DNA from: Pleurotus djamor
Taxonomy: Eukaryota; Basidiomycota; Agaricomycetes; Agaricales; Pleurotaceae
DNA length: 56,013 nucleotides
Assembly: GCA_029747585.1 (NCBI GenBank)
Contig: JAPEVF010000280.1
Location: 1-56,013 of the forward strand
Direction of reading: 5' to 3'
Shown here: in pieces, positions 24,064 through 40,687 of the stretch
How positions within the stretch are numbered: position 1 is the stretch's first letter
Layout: each line of letters begins with the position of its first letter
Notes under the pieces: generated by a model
What the model was told of the DNA's origin: nothing
The model's database searches: none
The model's input: the letters and a program-made list of their open reading frames with translations, nothing else
Made by a program: the position numbers and the translations under genes

Positions 24064-24069
24064 TATATA
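24064..24069 (-). promoter_or_regulatory. TATA-like element
   Basis: TATATA on the minus strand, about 35 nt upstream of the start codon at 24029 of the NTF2-like gene. Confidence 0.4.
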
Positions 24070-24274
24070 CGTCTGCAGGCGATGAGGTCATGCATTTGCG
24101 GCTTAGTTAGCGTCATAACAAGTCCCCTATGAGATTATCGGACTTGGTGCAAGTGGCTCGATGGACAGCTACATCCGCGCGACAGCTCATACAAGAACAA
24201 GGAAAGCATGCCGACAATAATTTTATATTACACAAGGCTATGTGAATTACTTCTAAGTTGTAGATTATTGTGAA

Positions 24275-26601
<2,327 letters not shown>

Positions 26602-26644
26602 GATTGTTTCGCGGATGCTGCTGTGATCCAGTCAACTCTTCCCG

Positions 26645-26652
26645 TTATATAG
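26645..26652 (-). promoter_or_regulatory. TATA-like element of carboxylesterase copy 1
   Basis: CCTATATAAC on the minus strand, 44 nt upstream of the start codon. The matching element in copy 2 has nearly the same spacing. Confidence 0.5.
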
Positions 26653-28392
26653 GAGGGCGCTGGTAGAGTAGAACTCGATTCGGCACAACATCGAGCGGTG
26701 GTGCCATATGGGTTGCATGCGTGGATGAACAGATCCAACGAATACCCCGGGCTTGGATGCCGTGCCTGTCAGAAATAGAACAGAAATGAATCGACACTAA
26801 ACGACATGGTAACTTAACTCATACCCAACCTTACCCTTGCTCTCACCTTTCGGCATGAAATGTCAGCTAGATCAAGAGGTTGAATGCGATTACAAGGGAG
26901 AACCATAGCTCGCAAATGACTCTGGGTAGATTTCATGAAAGTTTGACATGCCTCTGGCAGGGTGAGTGAAAGTGATGGAGTTTACGCGTTATGTCTGTCT
27001 GTTTGGAGTAGAGGCTTTTGGAAACCATAACATCCGGCCAAGCCACGGCCCAAGCCACGGTCTTGCCAATGGACCGCACTTGGGGGATTGAACGTTGAGC
27101 TTCATCGGGTAGCTGGTCGCCGCATCTAATACAATATAGCGATGATCAGAGGGGTTGACTCGTGCTGATGTACTGTGTTGTTTTGGCCATCTACTGACCT
27201 GACCCACCCGGGTCCGACTGACAAGGAGCAACAGTGGCATTTTGGACTGGAGCGAATGCCCGCCACTACCATCTTTGAAGAAGTCAGCTTTGCTCAATGA
27301 ACTCACGAACCGCTATGGTACTTTGACATCGGATCGCAATGTACACGCGGGGCCACGAGGTGCTGACCTTCGCAGCCTTCTCCCGACCCCACGCTCAAAG
27401 TCGAGCGCGGAGACATCTTACTTCGTTCTCCCATTTGAGGAGAATCTTTGTATGTACGGGATAGTCATAGCACCCCTTGATGATCTATCAATTATGCTTT
27501 CAGATGATCTTTCGAAGCAGTGAAGTTGTTCTTACCATCACAAAGATCCCCTATTCGACCATCTTAGCTAGAGTTACTATAGACCAGGCACCTGGGCGGA
27601 CATCCACACGGCGGCTGCGGACTGCCAGTCTCTGGAGTCAACCTGGGGCAGAGAACATGAGAAACCCGTCATCGAATTAGTCTCGAGCACTCACCACAAC
27701 CTCTCACGATGTCTGTTAGCTCGCAACGCATTGGCTACGGTATGTTTCTATCTCACACCTTTGACTACGTCGTGCGTGGCACGATGGCAGGAGTTGGATC
27801 GCGGTTGTGTGTTTCTGAGAGTGGTTTGATATTTTACCTTTCATCGTCCAGTCAGCTGATCGGCCCGACACGATGAGCCGACGGTTAAGGATTGATGAAC
27901 ACGAGCACAATCATTGCTGCGGCGACAGATTGTTGTAATGACACTATACATAGACCAAGTTGACCAGAGAGGCATGAAATTATGATCGTTGAACGGAACC
28001 AGGCCTATATGAGAAACAACGGCGTCAGCACGAGAAGCTCAAAAGGACACACTGAACACACAACAAAGACTGCATGACGAACAGGTAGTAGACCCGAAAA
28101 AACGTTGGCGATGAGTCGATGCTTGAATGCAGTAAATTCACGAAAGAAGGTGGGGGATCCGGCTGCCTCGTTTGATGATCTGTGCTTTGTCTCCGTTACG
28201 TTCGCCCAGCTTGAAATCGATGATCACCTTCCGCCGGGTTTACTCAAAGCCTCAGAATACCGCGATGTATGTAGCATTGCCGTCACGGAAGAAAATCTAG
28301 AACAGACATGGTAAAGCTACATTTATTAAGATGCGACGCACACATAAACAAATTTCCTCAAGAAGAGACGTCGGCGGTGGCGTTGATATTAT
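26653..28392. other. Intergenic between the two esterase genes
   Basis: About 1.7 kb holding the upstream region of copy 1 and the downstream region of copy 2. Short open frames on both strands have no recognisable content and no matching splice partners. I see no leftover esterase fragment or transposon end. Confidence 0.4.
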
Positions 28393-30704
<2,312 letters not shown>

Positions 30705-30740
30705 GGGGGCGATGGTTTTGAGATTGAGGTATCTCGTAGC

Positions 30741-30749
30741 ATTATATAG
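30741..30749 (-). promoter_or_regulatory. TATA-like element of carboxylesterase copy 2
   Basis: CTATATAAT on the minus strand, 37 nt upstream of the start codon at 30704. It corresponds to the element of copy 1 and rules out the more upstream Met. Confidence 0.5.
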
Positions 30750-32248
30750 CGTCAACGCCATAAACTAATGAACCCCAAGCTCTGGGTTCATGCGGGGTGC
30801 ATCCTTGACTAGGAGGATAGCATACCCTAGAATGGTGACACAAGCTTAGAACGACTGTGCCAATACCAACACACCCGAGATGTAGCTTCTACGCCACGCG
30901 TTGCTGATTCAGAGTCAGAACTTTTCTTTCGAGAACACCTTTGCAGCAAGAGCGATTGGTAGAGACCATCCGGGTAATGTTAACTCAAGAGATTTGAGCA
31001 CAGTCAGCGTCCTTGGCTATTTTTCCGTTTGATAACCTACTTCGACATGTTGTGGCTCGAATGTCAAAATTGATTCTCGGCGACGTTAAAGTTCTGCTTA
31101 CAGGCTCGGTAGACCGTATCGCACGGTGAGAGGACACAAGGTACATATGTTGGTTGAAGCAGAAGCGAGAGATTGGTTATTGACNATCGTGGGGGGCTGT
31201 GAGTACTTCTGGGTGATTCGATGAAGGTATCCTCGCGTCTGGTGGGCGGGGTAGAGCATTCTGCACCACTAACCCTGGTAACTCGATGCACAAATGAGGT
31301 AGTTATATTTGGATAAGCACATGTACATGTCCCCGACCTACTATCTATTAACGATCATATCCCGCAGGATCTTCGCTGATAGCGAATGGAGGGGGTATTC
31401 AAGAGGCAATCTTCGCGAATTGTAATGACATCCTCGCTGTTTGGAAGTAGCGAACAAGGACATGATAAGAATCGCGGATAAACAGGCGAGTAAAAGCCGC
31501 CGAAGCTTCATAAACGTATTTCCTCAACGGGTAGACCGAGAGTGTCTTGATGACGCGGCACGCCATCCCTTGTGTGGTCTCGTGTGAGCAAAATGGGTCC
31601 CGCGTGCTGGGGGTTGGAATGTCCGATGCCACGACCACAGAGACAGCGATCCATATGCGTTGGCTGAGCCATTTAACCCTGGTATAGCGAAACCTGAGTC
31701 ATACACCTATGTCCTACGTCTGTCAGACATTCGGGGACGTGTGGGTCCAGCAAAGATATAATGCATACCATCTTATTGACTATTACGAGTCGCGAGAGCC
31801 CAGATACGACATGGACACGGATGCAAGTTCAAAATTCATTCGCAGTGCAATTTGGCTCGAAAATCGGGTTCAGGACGTGGAGGCGAAGGAAGTTGGGAGG
31901 ACCGAAANTTTTCGGTCCAAATAATCGGTGGGACTTTCTCACGATCCCATGCAGGACAGGAGTCTAGAATCAGGGGCATTTGGAGGGCGAATGCCTGTCA
32001 TGAGCGAAGGGCGATGGCTGAATGAGCCTGTCATGGACTTATTCCAGCTGTTTCAGAATGCAAGATAAACGACCGCAAAGTCCCAAAATTACTACCTATC
32101 ATGAACCCGTACAACGTAAATGGCGCAGAACCATTTATACTACATACACTAGATTACAATGCTTGTTGAAAGATGCAGATCGAGACCAGCCTCGATATAA
32201 ACTGACTCGACTGATGTTATGATCACCGGCTCATACAAAAGATGTATT
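30750..32248. other. Intergenic, nothing recognised
   Basis: 1.5 kb between esterase copy 2 and the Spa2-like gene. Only short, unsupported open frames are seen, without splice-compatible partners. Confidence 0.4.
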
Positions 32249-33499
32249 TTAATGTTGACCTAGATGTGACGGAAATGAGTGGACGAGGTTACCCACGACA
32301 ATAAGGAAAGAATCGTACTTGATGCGACGAATGCGCGACCCCCCACCCTCGGGGGGATCGGTATTGGGGGAAGGCCCACGGACTTTGGTGAGCCAACGTT
32401 TGCACTTCTGCTCACACATGTCGTCAGCTACGAAGGTTGAGGCGGCCGGTACAACGAAACTCACCTGCCAAGGCCCCGCACGATGTTCCGGCGTAATTGA
32501 CTCAAGCTTACTTGAAGGTGCAGGTCGGTACCTGCCACTAATGCCAGACATCACCAGCGTTAACTCTGATCCAGTACTTGGCGAACGAGGGGATGGGGAT
32601 GACAGAGACTCCGTATACGCAGGAGGAGATTGTTCTCCTTTGAGTTTGGCATTGACTTTTTCGACTTCACTTGCGCTGGTATGCATCGCCTTGATCGGAG
32701 CATCGACGCCGTCCTCTAACTTGACTTTCTCCTGGGAAGCCACTGTGGTGTGTCCACGCACAATGACTGGCCGATATCTATTAGGATGCTTGGAACGCTT
32801 CAAGCCCTGATGACCTTGGCGACGAAGTATCCAGCAACTGAGAGCAAGGTCCCAGTGATCAACATCCTCAGTATCCTGTACGATCATCGATTATTGTAAC
32901 GTGGGGGATATATCATTGACTCTAGCAAACGCATACGCACGCAATCATAGAATTCTGGATAGCGTCTAGCTACTTCCACGAAGACATCACCCAAGAGATG
33001 CGTGAAGCGCGAGAGGGGGATGATAGACAGCTTCTGGCGCGCATCGTTCCGCTTAGGGTGATAGTCGCAGCGAAAGGGCAGGAATGATTCTGAGTTACTC
33101 CAATCAGCACAAACCTGGGGTAGAATGGAAATGGTCTGAAGCTTACCTTTGTTTAGCTGTCGTCGACTTAACTCGTCATAGATATCCGTTGAAATCTCGT
33201 ATAGCTGCTCCGCTGTCGCCCTAGTGATTCTTTGGTGTCTTGGGGTATCCTTGTGTATGGGAGTAGCTAATCCAGTTTCACCAGCTGAATCCGCTGACAC
33301 CTCCGAAATGGCATTGACACTCACCACCGGTCAAGTAAGTGGATAGGTATGATGACAGTCCGTCAAACTGGTCCTTGAGCTTGAGCACTTGGGAATAGTC
33401 CGTTTCCGTTTGAGGTATCGAAGCTAGTGGCTCTACGGAAGCCTCATGGCAGGCTTCTGGTGGTCCGTTGCAACCCACCGAGCCCATCGCAAGTTCCAA
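32249..33499 (-). CDS. Spa2-homology-domain (GIT/SHD) protein, short
   Basis: Exons are 33499-33325, 33284-33147, 33089-32941 and 32875-32249; phases close to give 362 residues. The first SHD repeat is TRATAEQLYEISTDIYDELS and the second LPFRCDYHPKRNDARQKLS followed by LSRFTHLLGDVFVEVARRYP. This is the tandem motif of Spa2/Sph1 and GIT proteins, which in Spa2 binds MAP-kinase kinases at the polarisome. Spa2 itself is much longer, with coiled coils and a C-terminal domain; here the protein stops after a Ser/Pro-rich 209-residue exon without those parts. It could be a truncated paralog or a lineage-specific SHD adaptor. The final exon is supported only by phase and composition. Confidence 0.75.
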
Positions 33500-33709
33500 G
33501 AGCGATACTTGGAAGGGAGTGGTCTTATAGCAGTGGAAGAAAGCACGACAGCGCTGACTTTGGCGCTATCCGAGCAGCAATGAATCCTCATGGCGAAACT
33601 TCGCCGGAACATGAACAAAAAGATAAAGAGGGAGATACGAGCGCCAAACATATTTCGGCGACGGTCAAAATTCGACTAAAATTACATAAATCTCAGACCG
33701 ATGTATAGC

Positions 33710-36439
33710 CTATAACTTCGCGCTCGAAGCCCTCGACATATCGAGTTTCAAGTCTTCTGCGATGATGATTGCTGCTTTAGCACCAATCGCCAACGCCGTG
33801 GAGCAGGTATTCTGTCGCAGACGATAAGAGGTCGTTGAGAGGCCGCTAACTTAGGGCTGGGAACAACTTACCGAATGGACGTTCGAAGGGATAATGGACA
33901 GGTCTACACGATCCGTCACGTCTGCAGTAAAGGGAGGCAGTAGCCAGACTTACCAGCTACTTTGAGGTTTTTAATCCCATACACGTTGAGGCGAGGATCA
34001 ACCACGCCACCAACTTCCCTAGGCTTCATGGCGCACGTTCCGGCCTAGTGTATGGCCAGACTTTAGTATGGGTGATAAGAACATGCGAAGTCGGGATGAA
34101 CGAACGGAATGCCAGGTTGTTTCAACTGTGGAGAAGAGGTCATCATCAGTAAATACTATGTCGCTCTTGGATGGACGCACCGAATTTTCTGATAAACTTG
34201 TCAATCGCATCGTCATCAGCCTTAGTGTACACAATATCTGGGGCATCGAGGTCCACCGGGAGTGTTTCAGTCAACGCAGCGGAACTGCTTGGATCAAACT
34301 CAGGGGATGTAGGGGCGTAAGCACCACGAAAGAATGGCATCCTGCGAGCATATTCCCGAGTCTTCTTGTAGCCCCAACGCAGAGGTACGATGTCGAAAGG
34401 CCTGTGCGAGAGTCAATACAAAACGGCCGAATAACACTGATCATGCCTTACTGATTCAAGAAGCCAGCGTTGAACTGAGGAGGCGCATAGGGGTCATCTG
34501 ACTTGATGTGAACGCTTCCACGGCTTGCTGGGTAAGACTACGCGAGGGCTCTTTTGAGAAGATAGTAATGACAAGTGAGCAAATGGTTCTTACTGAGAAG
34601 TAGCACATTGTGATGAATTTCATTGGCGGAATGGGCATATTTGACGCGAAACTGTGAGGATAATGAGACTCAAGAGTCCCATTGGGGGGTTGGGTACTCA
34701 CCCAGCTATAAGGCCAAGTGTCATGAGTGGCTTATCTGGTTTATTTGCGTAGTAACTTTTCCAGTGACGAAGAAAGTCCTCCCCGAAATCCTTGAGTTCG
34801 TCGTCGAAAGGACGGAGTTTGATAGCGGCATCGACACCACTGAAACGTCGATGGTCAGTACCGACGGAGATGGTACAGCTTGATCAGCAGGAGGATTACT
34901 NACTTCCCGCCTAGAAGCCCCGATCCATCCTTAGCCCACCGGACCGCTTGAGCTGAAGTCGTTCTCAGTGAGACAGCCGGCGAGTCATCGACGGAGAANA
35001 AATTCACCTGTGTATTCGCCTTCGTCACCTCGCCAGAGCGCATCAAAGGTCTCAAGTTCGGGATCAGCTAAACACGGCAAATTGATATATAGATGATCTA
35101 GGATACATTTAGTGGGCATGAAGAGTCGANCGATGACGGACACGGTACCTTGATAGTTAGTCCCAACATCAGGATTGTCAACAATCGGGGCAATCCCCGC
35201 AAGTTTCAGGATGCCAGGATTTCCGATTCCGGACCTCTCAAGGATCATGGGAGACCCGAAGGTTCCTGCAGAAACAACTACTAATTTGGAGGCCCGAACG
35301 GAATGGAGACTCTGTTCAACACCTGGGTGCACGTCTTGACTGTAGATAAATTCCACGCCAGAAGCGATCCCGTGTCTGTTGAAGTTAAGTGATGATTAAG
35401 GGGACCTTAAGGCGACGCATGAGGAAGGACGGAACTCAATCAGTACGCGTTTGACTCTGGCTCCGTGGACAATTTGAAGATTCCCTTTCGTTTGGTTGTA
35501 AAGAAGATGATGCTATTATGTGACATCANTGGCCACAACAACCTAGAAGCACGAAAGTAATGAGCCTACCGCTGGATCGGAACGACGACCGTTATTCCCA
35601 ATCCATCTGGAGGGAACTAGTTTCATGAAAAGGTAGCAATGAAGCATGCAAAAGCCTACTTGAACCATCGCTGGTGTATTCTTTCAGCAAAATGCGCACA
35701 AAAATCATNTGCTTACTCACCGAGAAGACGTTGATGGAGTCCTTGGTGAAAGCGTTCGCATCGCTTCCCAATGGCCGCCGTTTCTCATACTTCGGAGCTA
35801 TATCAAGAAACTGACGTGCAGCATCGTTGAATCCACTGGTTCCATATGATACGCGTAGAGGTCCAGAGCTTCCGTGAGAAGGGGCATTAGGATCCACTTC
35901 GAACTTCTCAAGCTGCGAAAAAGGGTGGTCAAAGAAGTGTGCAGGGGATCTCTGAGACGGACGTACGTCTTTAAGAAGTGGAATGATTTGCTTGGACCCC
36001 CACCCAGGGTTGTTGAACTCGACTTCCCAGTCGTCGTAATCCGAGGCAGATGGTCTCGTATAAACAGTGAAGTTAATCGAAGACCCTCCTCCCACGCAGC
36101 GCCCTGAGGGAACCGTGACAGAGCGTCCACCAAGGTAAGGACTGGGCAGCGCGACATTGAGGGTCGCGGTAGTCGTGGTTGGCAATAGATGAACAGGATA
36201 CTGTCCAGGTTGAATATGTTCGAGTTTATCCTTTGTCAATGGCCCAGCTTCAAGGATGAGAATCTTGAGGTTTGTAGCCTCAGCGAGGCGACTAGCAGTC
36301 ACCGAAGCTGCTGCACCACCTGTAAATCAGTTAATGAAGGAAGATTATGAGTGAAGAGTAGGAGTTGGGTCAAAATTGAAAAATAATCACCTCCTGCGAA
36401 GACGATATCGTACTCAATGTCTACCGATGGTGATGGCAT
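33710..36439 (-). CDS. GMC oxidoreductase, alcohol (methanol) oxidase-like, with PTS1
   Basis: A multi-intron gene. Exon 1 is 36439-36391 and exon 2 is 36319-35721; these are followed by an 11-nt microexon at 35670-35660, then 35606-35570, with later exons down to the TAG at 33710. The FAD site is DIVFAGG-GAAASVTASRLAEA. GMC signature 1 is PSGRCVGGGSSINFTVYTRP, followed by SASDYDDWE, and signature 2 is SAGTFGSPMILERSGIG. The active-site region TWHS-AGTCAMKPREVGGVVDP, then RLNVYGIKNLKVAD-LSI, and NTCSTALAIGAKAA resembles yeast methanol oxidase more than glucose or aryl-alcohol oxidases. The protein ends SSAKL; AKL is an accepted peroxisomal targeting signal. It would oxidise small alcohols to aldehydes and make hydrogen peroxide. 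Ambiguous bases (34902, 35000, 35130, 35529, 35709) blur some junctions. Confidence 0.85.
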
Positions 36440-36775
36440 AATTGAAAAGTCCACGCATTGTCATGGGAAATGTGGACTATCATCTTGGCCATGAGTAGCG
36501 GATAGGGCGGAAGAAGTACTCCAAACTGGGAAGGCCTACGTGAAAGGGGCGGGTAAGGAGGCTTTGCTTCGAATTTCGAAATTCATTCATCGTTTCGTCC
36601 CATCAAGCCATGAAAAGTGCTCTCAAGAGTGACAACGATGATCATACACAAAAAGGGGGTCAAGCCTAGCAATGGCTTAGCCCTTGCACTTTGCCATCAA
36701 CCGTTCATGTCCACCAAAACATCTACCAGAATGAGTCAGTACTATTAATACATGGGTTAGAAGGTGAGCGATAAT
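36440..36775. other. Intergenic, upstream of the GMC gene
   Basis: Presumed promoter of the GMC gene and 3' flank of the F-box-like gene; nothing else recognised. Confidence 0.4.
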
Positions 36776-37588
36776 CTAGTAGCGTGTATTGATCGTGAGT
36801 TGTAAGTGCTTTTCTGAACAGAAAGTCCTAAGGCTGCCCATATATTCCCTGTCGTCTTGATTCCACTTGCCCTGCGGTCTCATGTCGAGGTCGACTGAGG
36901 CCAAGGAAGGGCAGTTAAGCATCAGAAACGCGAGAACCGGGACTGAATCTGCCCCGAATACGCCAAGATGTTCTATGTGCTCGAGTGGAAGGCCATCAGC
37001 CCTGTGCTGAAAAAGAAGCTTCTGCATCTCGCGCATGGCCAAATCATCGATGACCGTGCTGAAGGAGTAATGTACGTTCAAACGGGTAACCTGAGCGGGG
37101 AACGTAGCAAGACGCATGTTTTCGAAGATGTCCGTGTATTCGTGGTCAAGGTAGTGGATGTTGATTTCCTGAAGGNAAGGAAGGTAGGCGATATCCGTGA
37201 TCCAATCCAAGATATCAAGCGGACTGGGTGAGTATGACTGATGGAGTTTGCTTCGTTTGGAAATCGTATGCGAGCGTACGGTAGGAGTTTGGTGGATAGT
37301 CAGAGTGACGCAGTGTTCTCGAGGCATGTGGTGTGTCGAAGGACGAAAGATGATTGAATGAGAATCGAGAATGTCATGGAAGTAGCGCGAGTAACCCAAA
37401 GACGGGATGTGGACATCTTTGAAGGCGACTTGACTGAAGAGGGTTGACCAAGATTTGTTCACAAGGACGGAGGAGGTCATGAGGATGATTCGTTCTTGCT
37501 GCGACAGAGGCATCTCCCACACCGTCTGGATTACCCTCTCGATGAGCTCGACGGGGAGTTGGCAGTGACTGAGGGTTCCTGCGGACAT
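36776..37588 (-). CDS. F-box-like protein of the agaricomycete type
   Basis: Single open frame of 270 residues. The N-terminus CQLPVELIERVIQTVWEMPL, followed by a helix and SVLVNKSWSTLFSQVAFKDV, has the LPxELI...V.K.W pattern of the F-box. The rest has weak leucine-rich strands (LPLEHIEHLGVFGADSVPVL) typical of the large, fast-evolving F-box-like families of mushrooms. F-box proteins recruit targets to SCF ubiquitin ligases; whether this one binds Skp1 is inferred only. The length is short, like many family members. One ambiguous base at 37176 affects one codon. No introns are visible. Confidence 0.75.
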   Translation of the reverse strand: MSAGTLSHCQLPVELIERVIQTVWEMPLSQQERIILMTSSVLVNKSWSTLFSQVAFKDVHIPSLGYSRYFHDILDSHSIIFRPSTHHMPREHCVTLTIHQTPTVRSHTISKRSKLHQSYSPSPLDILDWITDIAYLPXLQEINIHYLDHEYTDIFENMRLATFPAQVTRLNVHYSFSTVIDDLAMREMQKLLFQHRADGLPLEHIEHLGVFGADSVPVLAFLMLNCPSLASVDLDMRPQGKWNQDDREYMGSLRTFCSEKHLQLTINTRY

Positions 37589-38211
37589 TTCNACTGTAGA
37601 AATGGAGATTAGTGGGTAATTGGTGAATGATTTTATATGTGTTCGAACGTACTTAGGAGGTTCTTAGCCGAGGGGCTCGACGACGAAGCAGTGTCCCGTT
37701 CCGCTGAGTGGAAACGACTCCAAGGTCTAGTCCACCCGTCCAGAGGGGAAGATAGACTTTGTGTTCATTCACATGCGTCAGCTCGATGTCCTATAAGTAT
37801 TTTGGCCTGGGCGCTGTTGTGTCAAGTTTATATAACAGACTAGACAACTCCATGGGTCTCGAAATCGCGGCCAATGAGGATATTCGGGTGCCTCAGGACT
37901 GTCCGCATGTTGGAATGCACACGACCGATCCGAGAAAGCGCTGAGGAAGCGGGACGAGAATGATGTAACCCTGCCTATTATCCACCCGACATTGNTGCAC
38001 CGAATGTCGAACCAGCNCCTTAGGTGGGATTTTAGGAGAAGAAGCCTGAGCTTGACGGAAGCAACGTTTGTGGCTGTTGGAACATATGAGCCCACGCCAC
38101 GCCCAGGGTANATCACCGATCCGANTAACTACTTACTTCCATTCCACGACATCACTTCATTCACATCAACGGAAAAGCGTCGCATACGAGGAACAACGCG
38201 GCGAAATTGTA
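37589..38211. other. Divergent upstream region
   Basis: 623 bp between the start of the F-box-like gene (minus) and the start of the next gene (plus). No recognised elements; several ambiguous bases. Confidence 0.4.
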
Positions 38212-39055
38212 ATGCCTTCGATAGAAGANATACCACTCTGGATCGACAAAGCTGAGCGACGGAGGGAGCAGAGCACCATGGAAAGATGGACGGGTGACCA
38301 ACCACCATCATCCACGAAACCCGATAATGGCGAGCCTCTGAAACCTCTGCACACGACCATATCGCCCGAGATGGCGCACCCGCCTTTGTCACCTCAGAGT
38401 CCAGTGTCACCGACGAGCCCGCCAAGTCATGAATTCGGCATGAGACCTCGCAGTCGGGCATTCTCCCCCACTGGGTTGCAGACTGAGATCATCGAGGAAC
38501 GTCGAGAATCTGGGTCGACTAGCAATTCCAACGAGACATCTCCTTGCGTCGAGGTNAGCAGCGGGACTCTCGGANGCCCGATGCACCCGGTTGGTAAACA
38601 CACGCATGCGAGTGCGTCCTCATCAAGAACAGTCATTCCAACAGTCACCATTAGCCGCCCTTTCGGAGGAACGGATGAGGACGTTGATGCCGGAGGATTG
38701 CTGCCCTCGCCACCNATTGACCAACTACAGCATGANGNGAGTCCGATGAGAGTTCATCTCAGGCAGCTCGAGGACAACCTTACGCAGGCAAGGGAGGTAG
38801 GGCCATCTGTCCAACGATCCCACAATTAATGCTGATATATTCGAAAAGACAGAGGCGGNCACGTACAGGACGGCGACCATGAACAAANTAGAGTTGGACC
38901 GTGCCATCATGAACGCCATCGCAGCAAGAGCAAAGGTCAACACGGCTAGAGAAAGATTGAACGGTAGCGAAGAGGTCTTCAAGGCGTGTCAGTCAAGTTC
39001 GGCAGGTATCAGGAGGAAAATCGGTGAGGCAAGGAGGTTGGCGTATATGGGGTAG
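38212..39055 (+). CDS. Disordered Ser/Pro-rich protein with C-terminal helical segment
   Basis: Exon 1 is 38212-38796 and exon 2 is 38849-39055 (52-nt intron, phase 0), giving 263 residues. The N-terminus PLWIDKAERRREQ is charged. The middle has repeated S-P motifs (PLSPQSPVSPTSPP) that could be phosphorylated. The C-terminal 85 residues are strongly helical and charged (MRVHLRQLEDNLTQARE, then AIMNAIAARAKVNTARERLN), suggesting a coiled coil. I do not recognise the family. The second exon is not obvious as an open frame but fits phase and composition. An alternative start upstream at 38068 would add low-quality sequence and is not preferred. Confidence 0.55.
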
Positions 39056-39313
39056 ATACCGTGGTGGTACCAATTTGAAACAATCAAGACGCGACATCTT
39101 TACCCAAAGTGTTATACCAAACCAAATCTGGCGACCTGGGCACGACGTCCTGCTTTGTGTGGACATGTGGCATACCCACAGCCAACCAGATCCATGGAAC
39201 CTAACGCAGCTGGACGGAGTGAACACAACTTAGGATAACACTAGATGGGAAAACATGCCAAAACTATAACATTGCATACGAATATAACCGTCCGTGAGAT
39301 TCAACAGCAACAT

Positions 39314-40687
39314 CTACTCGTCGTCTTCATCATCATCATCGTCATCATCAGCTTCTTCGAGCCACTAAAAACCGAACATGAGGCCATGAAAATGGGTCAA
39401 AGGGTAAAGGGGATACGAACCTTGAGGAAGGGTTCACTAGCCTTCCTGATTTTCTTGCTGGTCTCTTTGTCAACATACTTCTTGCTAACGTGGGTGCCCC
39501 ACTGGCTGACGACTTCTTCATCCAGAACATCAGCTTGGTAGAGAGCCATCAGGACCTTCGGGACGACAACGCTGGCATTTGGGAGGAGTTCAGGGTGGAC
39601 AGTGCCGATAAGCCGTTCAACACCACCGAGAAGGGACTTCTGATGCTTCTCGGACGTCACCATCTGCGACACATTGTCAGCGGCTGCCATGAGTAGCGGA
39701 AGAAAGGAAGCAACGAACCTTCTTGAGAAGAGGGGCATACGCGGGAAGCTCCTTCACAACATCGCTGCTAAAGAGGGCCTGGACGACGACAAGGACCGAC
39801 TTGTGTTTCTTGGCGATTCCAAACTCTTCCGCCTTTTGGTAAATCTGAACAGCGAATGACTTGGGATCGGAGGCATCCTCCTTCTCAGCCTCNATCCATT
39901 TTCCAAGCTGCGAGTAGGGGCTGTTGGCATCCTCGTCGCTACCATCATCGTCGCCACCGAGAGCAAGGGCAGCGACGCCAGCCTCGAGAGCTTGACGAGC
40001 ACGAACGGCTTCGGGGGACGTGTCAGCAGACCAGTCTTCGTTGGTGATGGCAGTCTCGTCGTTCAATTCAGCAGCTTCGGCTTTGATGCGGCGACTGAGT
40101 TCGTCATCACTATCGGCGCCGTCGGGACTCCCGGAGCCGTCGTGGTCGCCGTTCAAAGGAGCAGCTCCATTACCGCCAACACCGTTCGCCGCATCTCCGT
40201 TGTTGCCTTTTTTCTTCCCTTTCTTGGCTTTGACCGGGGGATTTTTAACGATGAACGTTGTCAGTTTGTGCCTCATATCGATATCAGTGCGTTCGCCGCA
40301 AGCCTTGCAGTCACGGATGATATCTTCGTTACGGCCCGATTTAAGGATGATGAGTTCCGTCTCGGGGTTCTTGCAAGCCTTGCACAAAACGAACTTGTCG
40401 ATAAAGACATCGAGAAGCTCGCGAAGACGATCAGCGTTGTGNGCACCGTTTACAATATAACGATCGTTCTTTTCGTCGAAGGAAGTCTGGGCGCCTAGCT
40501 CGCACCCGAAAAACTTGGTAGTGTAAGTCGGAGGGCGACTGAGAGCGCGAGCGACATCCGACATGTTTGGAATGACAGTTTTGATGCCATTCCCTTTGCC
40601 TTCAATTTTGGTGGTCAAGAGGGGCATGCGGTAACGGTAGAATTTGTCATCGACGTCGCGACGGATGTTCACGATTCCGGAAGCCAT
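39314..40687 (-). CDS. TIF5: Translation initiation factor eIF5
   Basis: Exons are 40687-39719, 39663-39421 and 39364-39314; phases close to give 420 residues, the usual eIF5 size. The N-terminal domain has FYRYRMP, where the Arg after Phe-Tyr is the eIF2 GAP catalytic arginine. It continues with [20 protein letters not shown] and [16 protein letters not shown]. The zinc-binding site is CKAC...CKAC. A Lys/Gly-rich linker leads to the C-terminal W2/HEAT domain ([20 protein letters not shown]), which ends in the acidic-aromatic tail [12 protein letters not shown] that binds eIF2-beta and eIF3c in known homologs. The last exon encodes only the 16 residues of this tail. eIF5 promotes GTP hydrolysis by eIF2 on start-codon recognition. 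The gene is divergent from Med10. Confidence 0.96.

Noticed and set aside
30705..30761. Upstream Met as start of esterase copy 2
   Set aside because: It lies upstream of the TATA-like element and would mask the signal peptide that aligns with copy 1.
40020..40460. Open frames on the plus strand opposite eIF5
   Set aside because: Antisense shadows of a clearly conserved coding exon.
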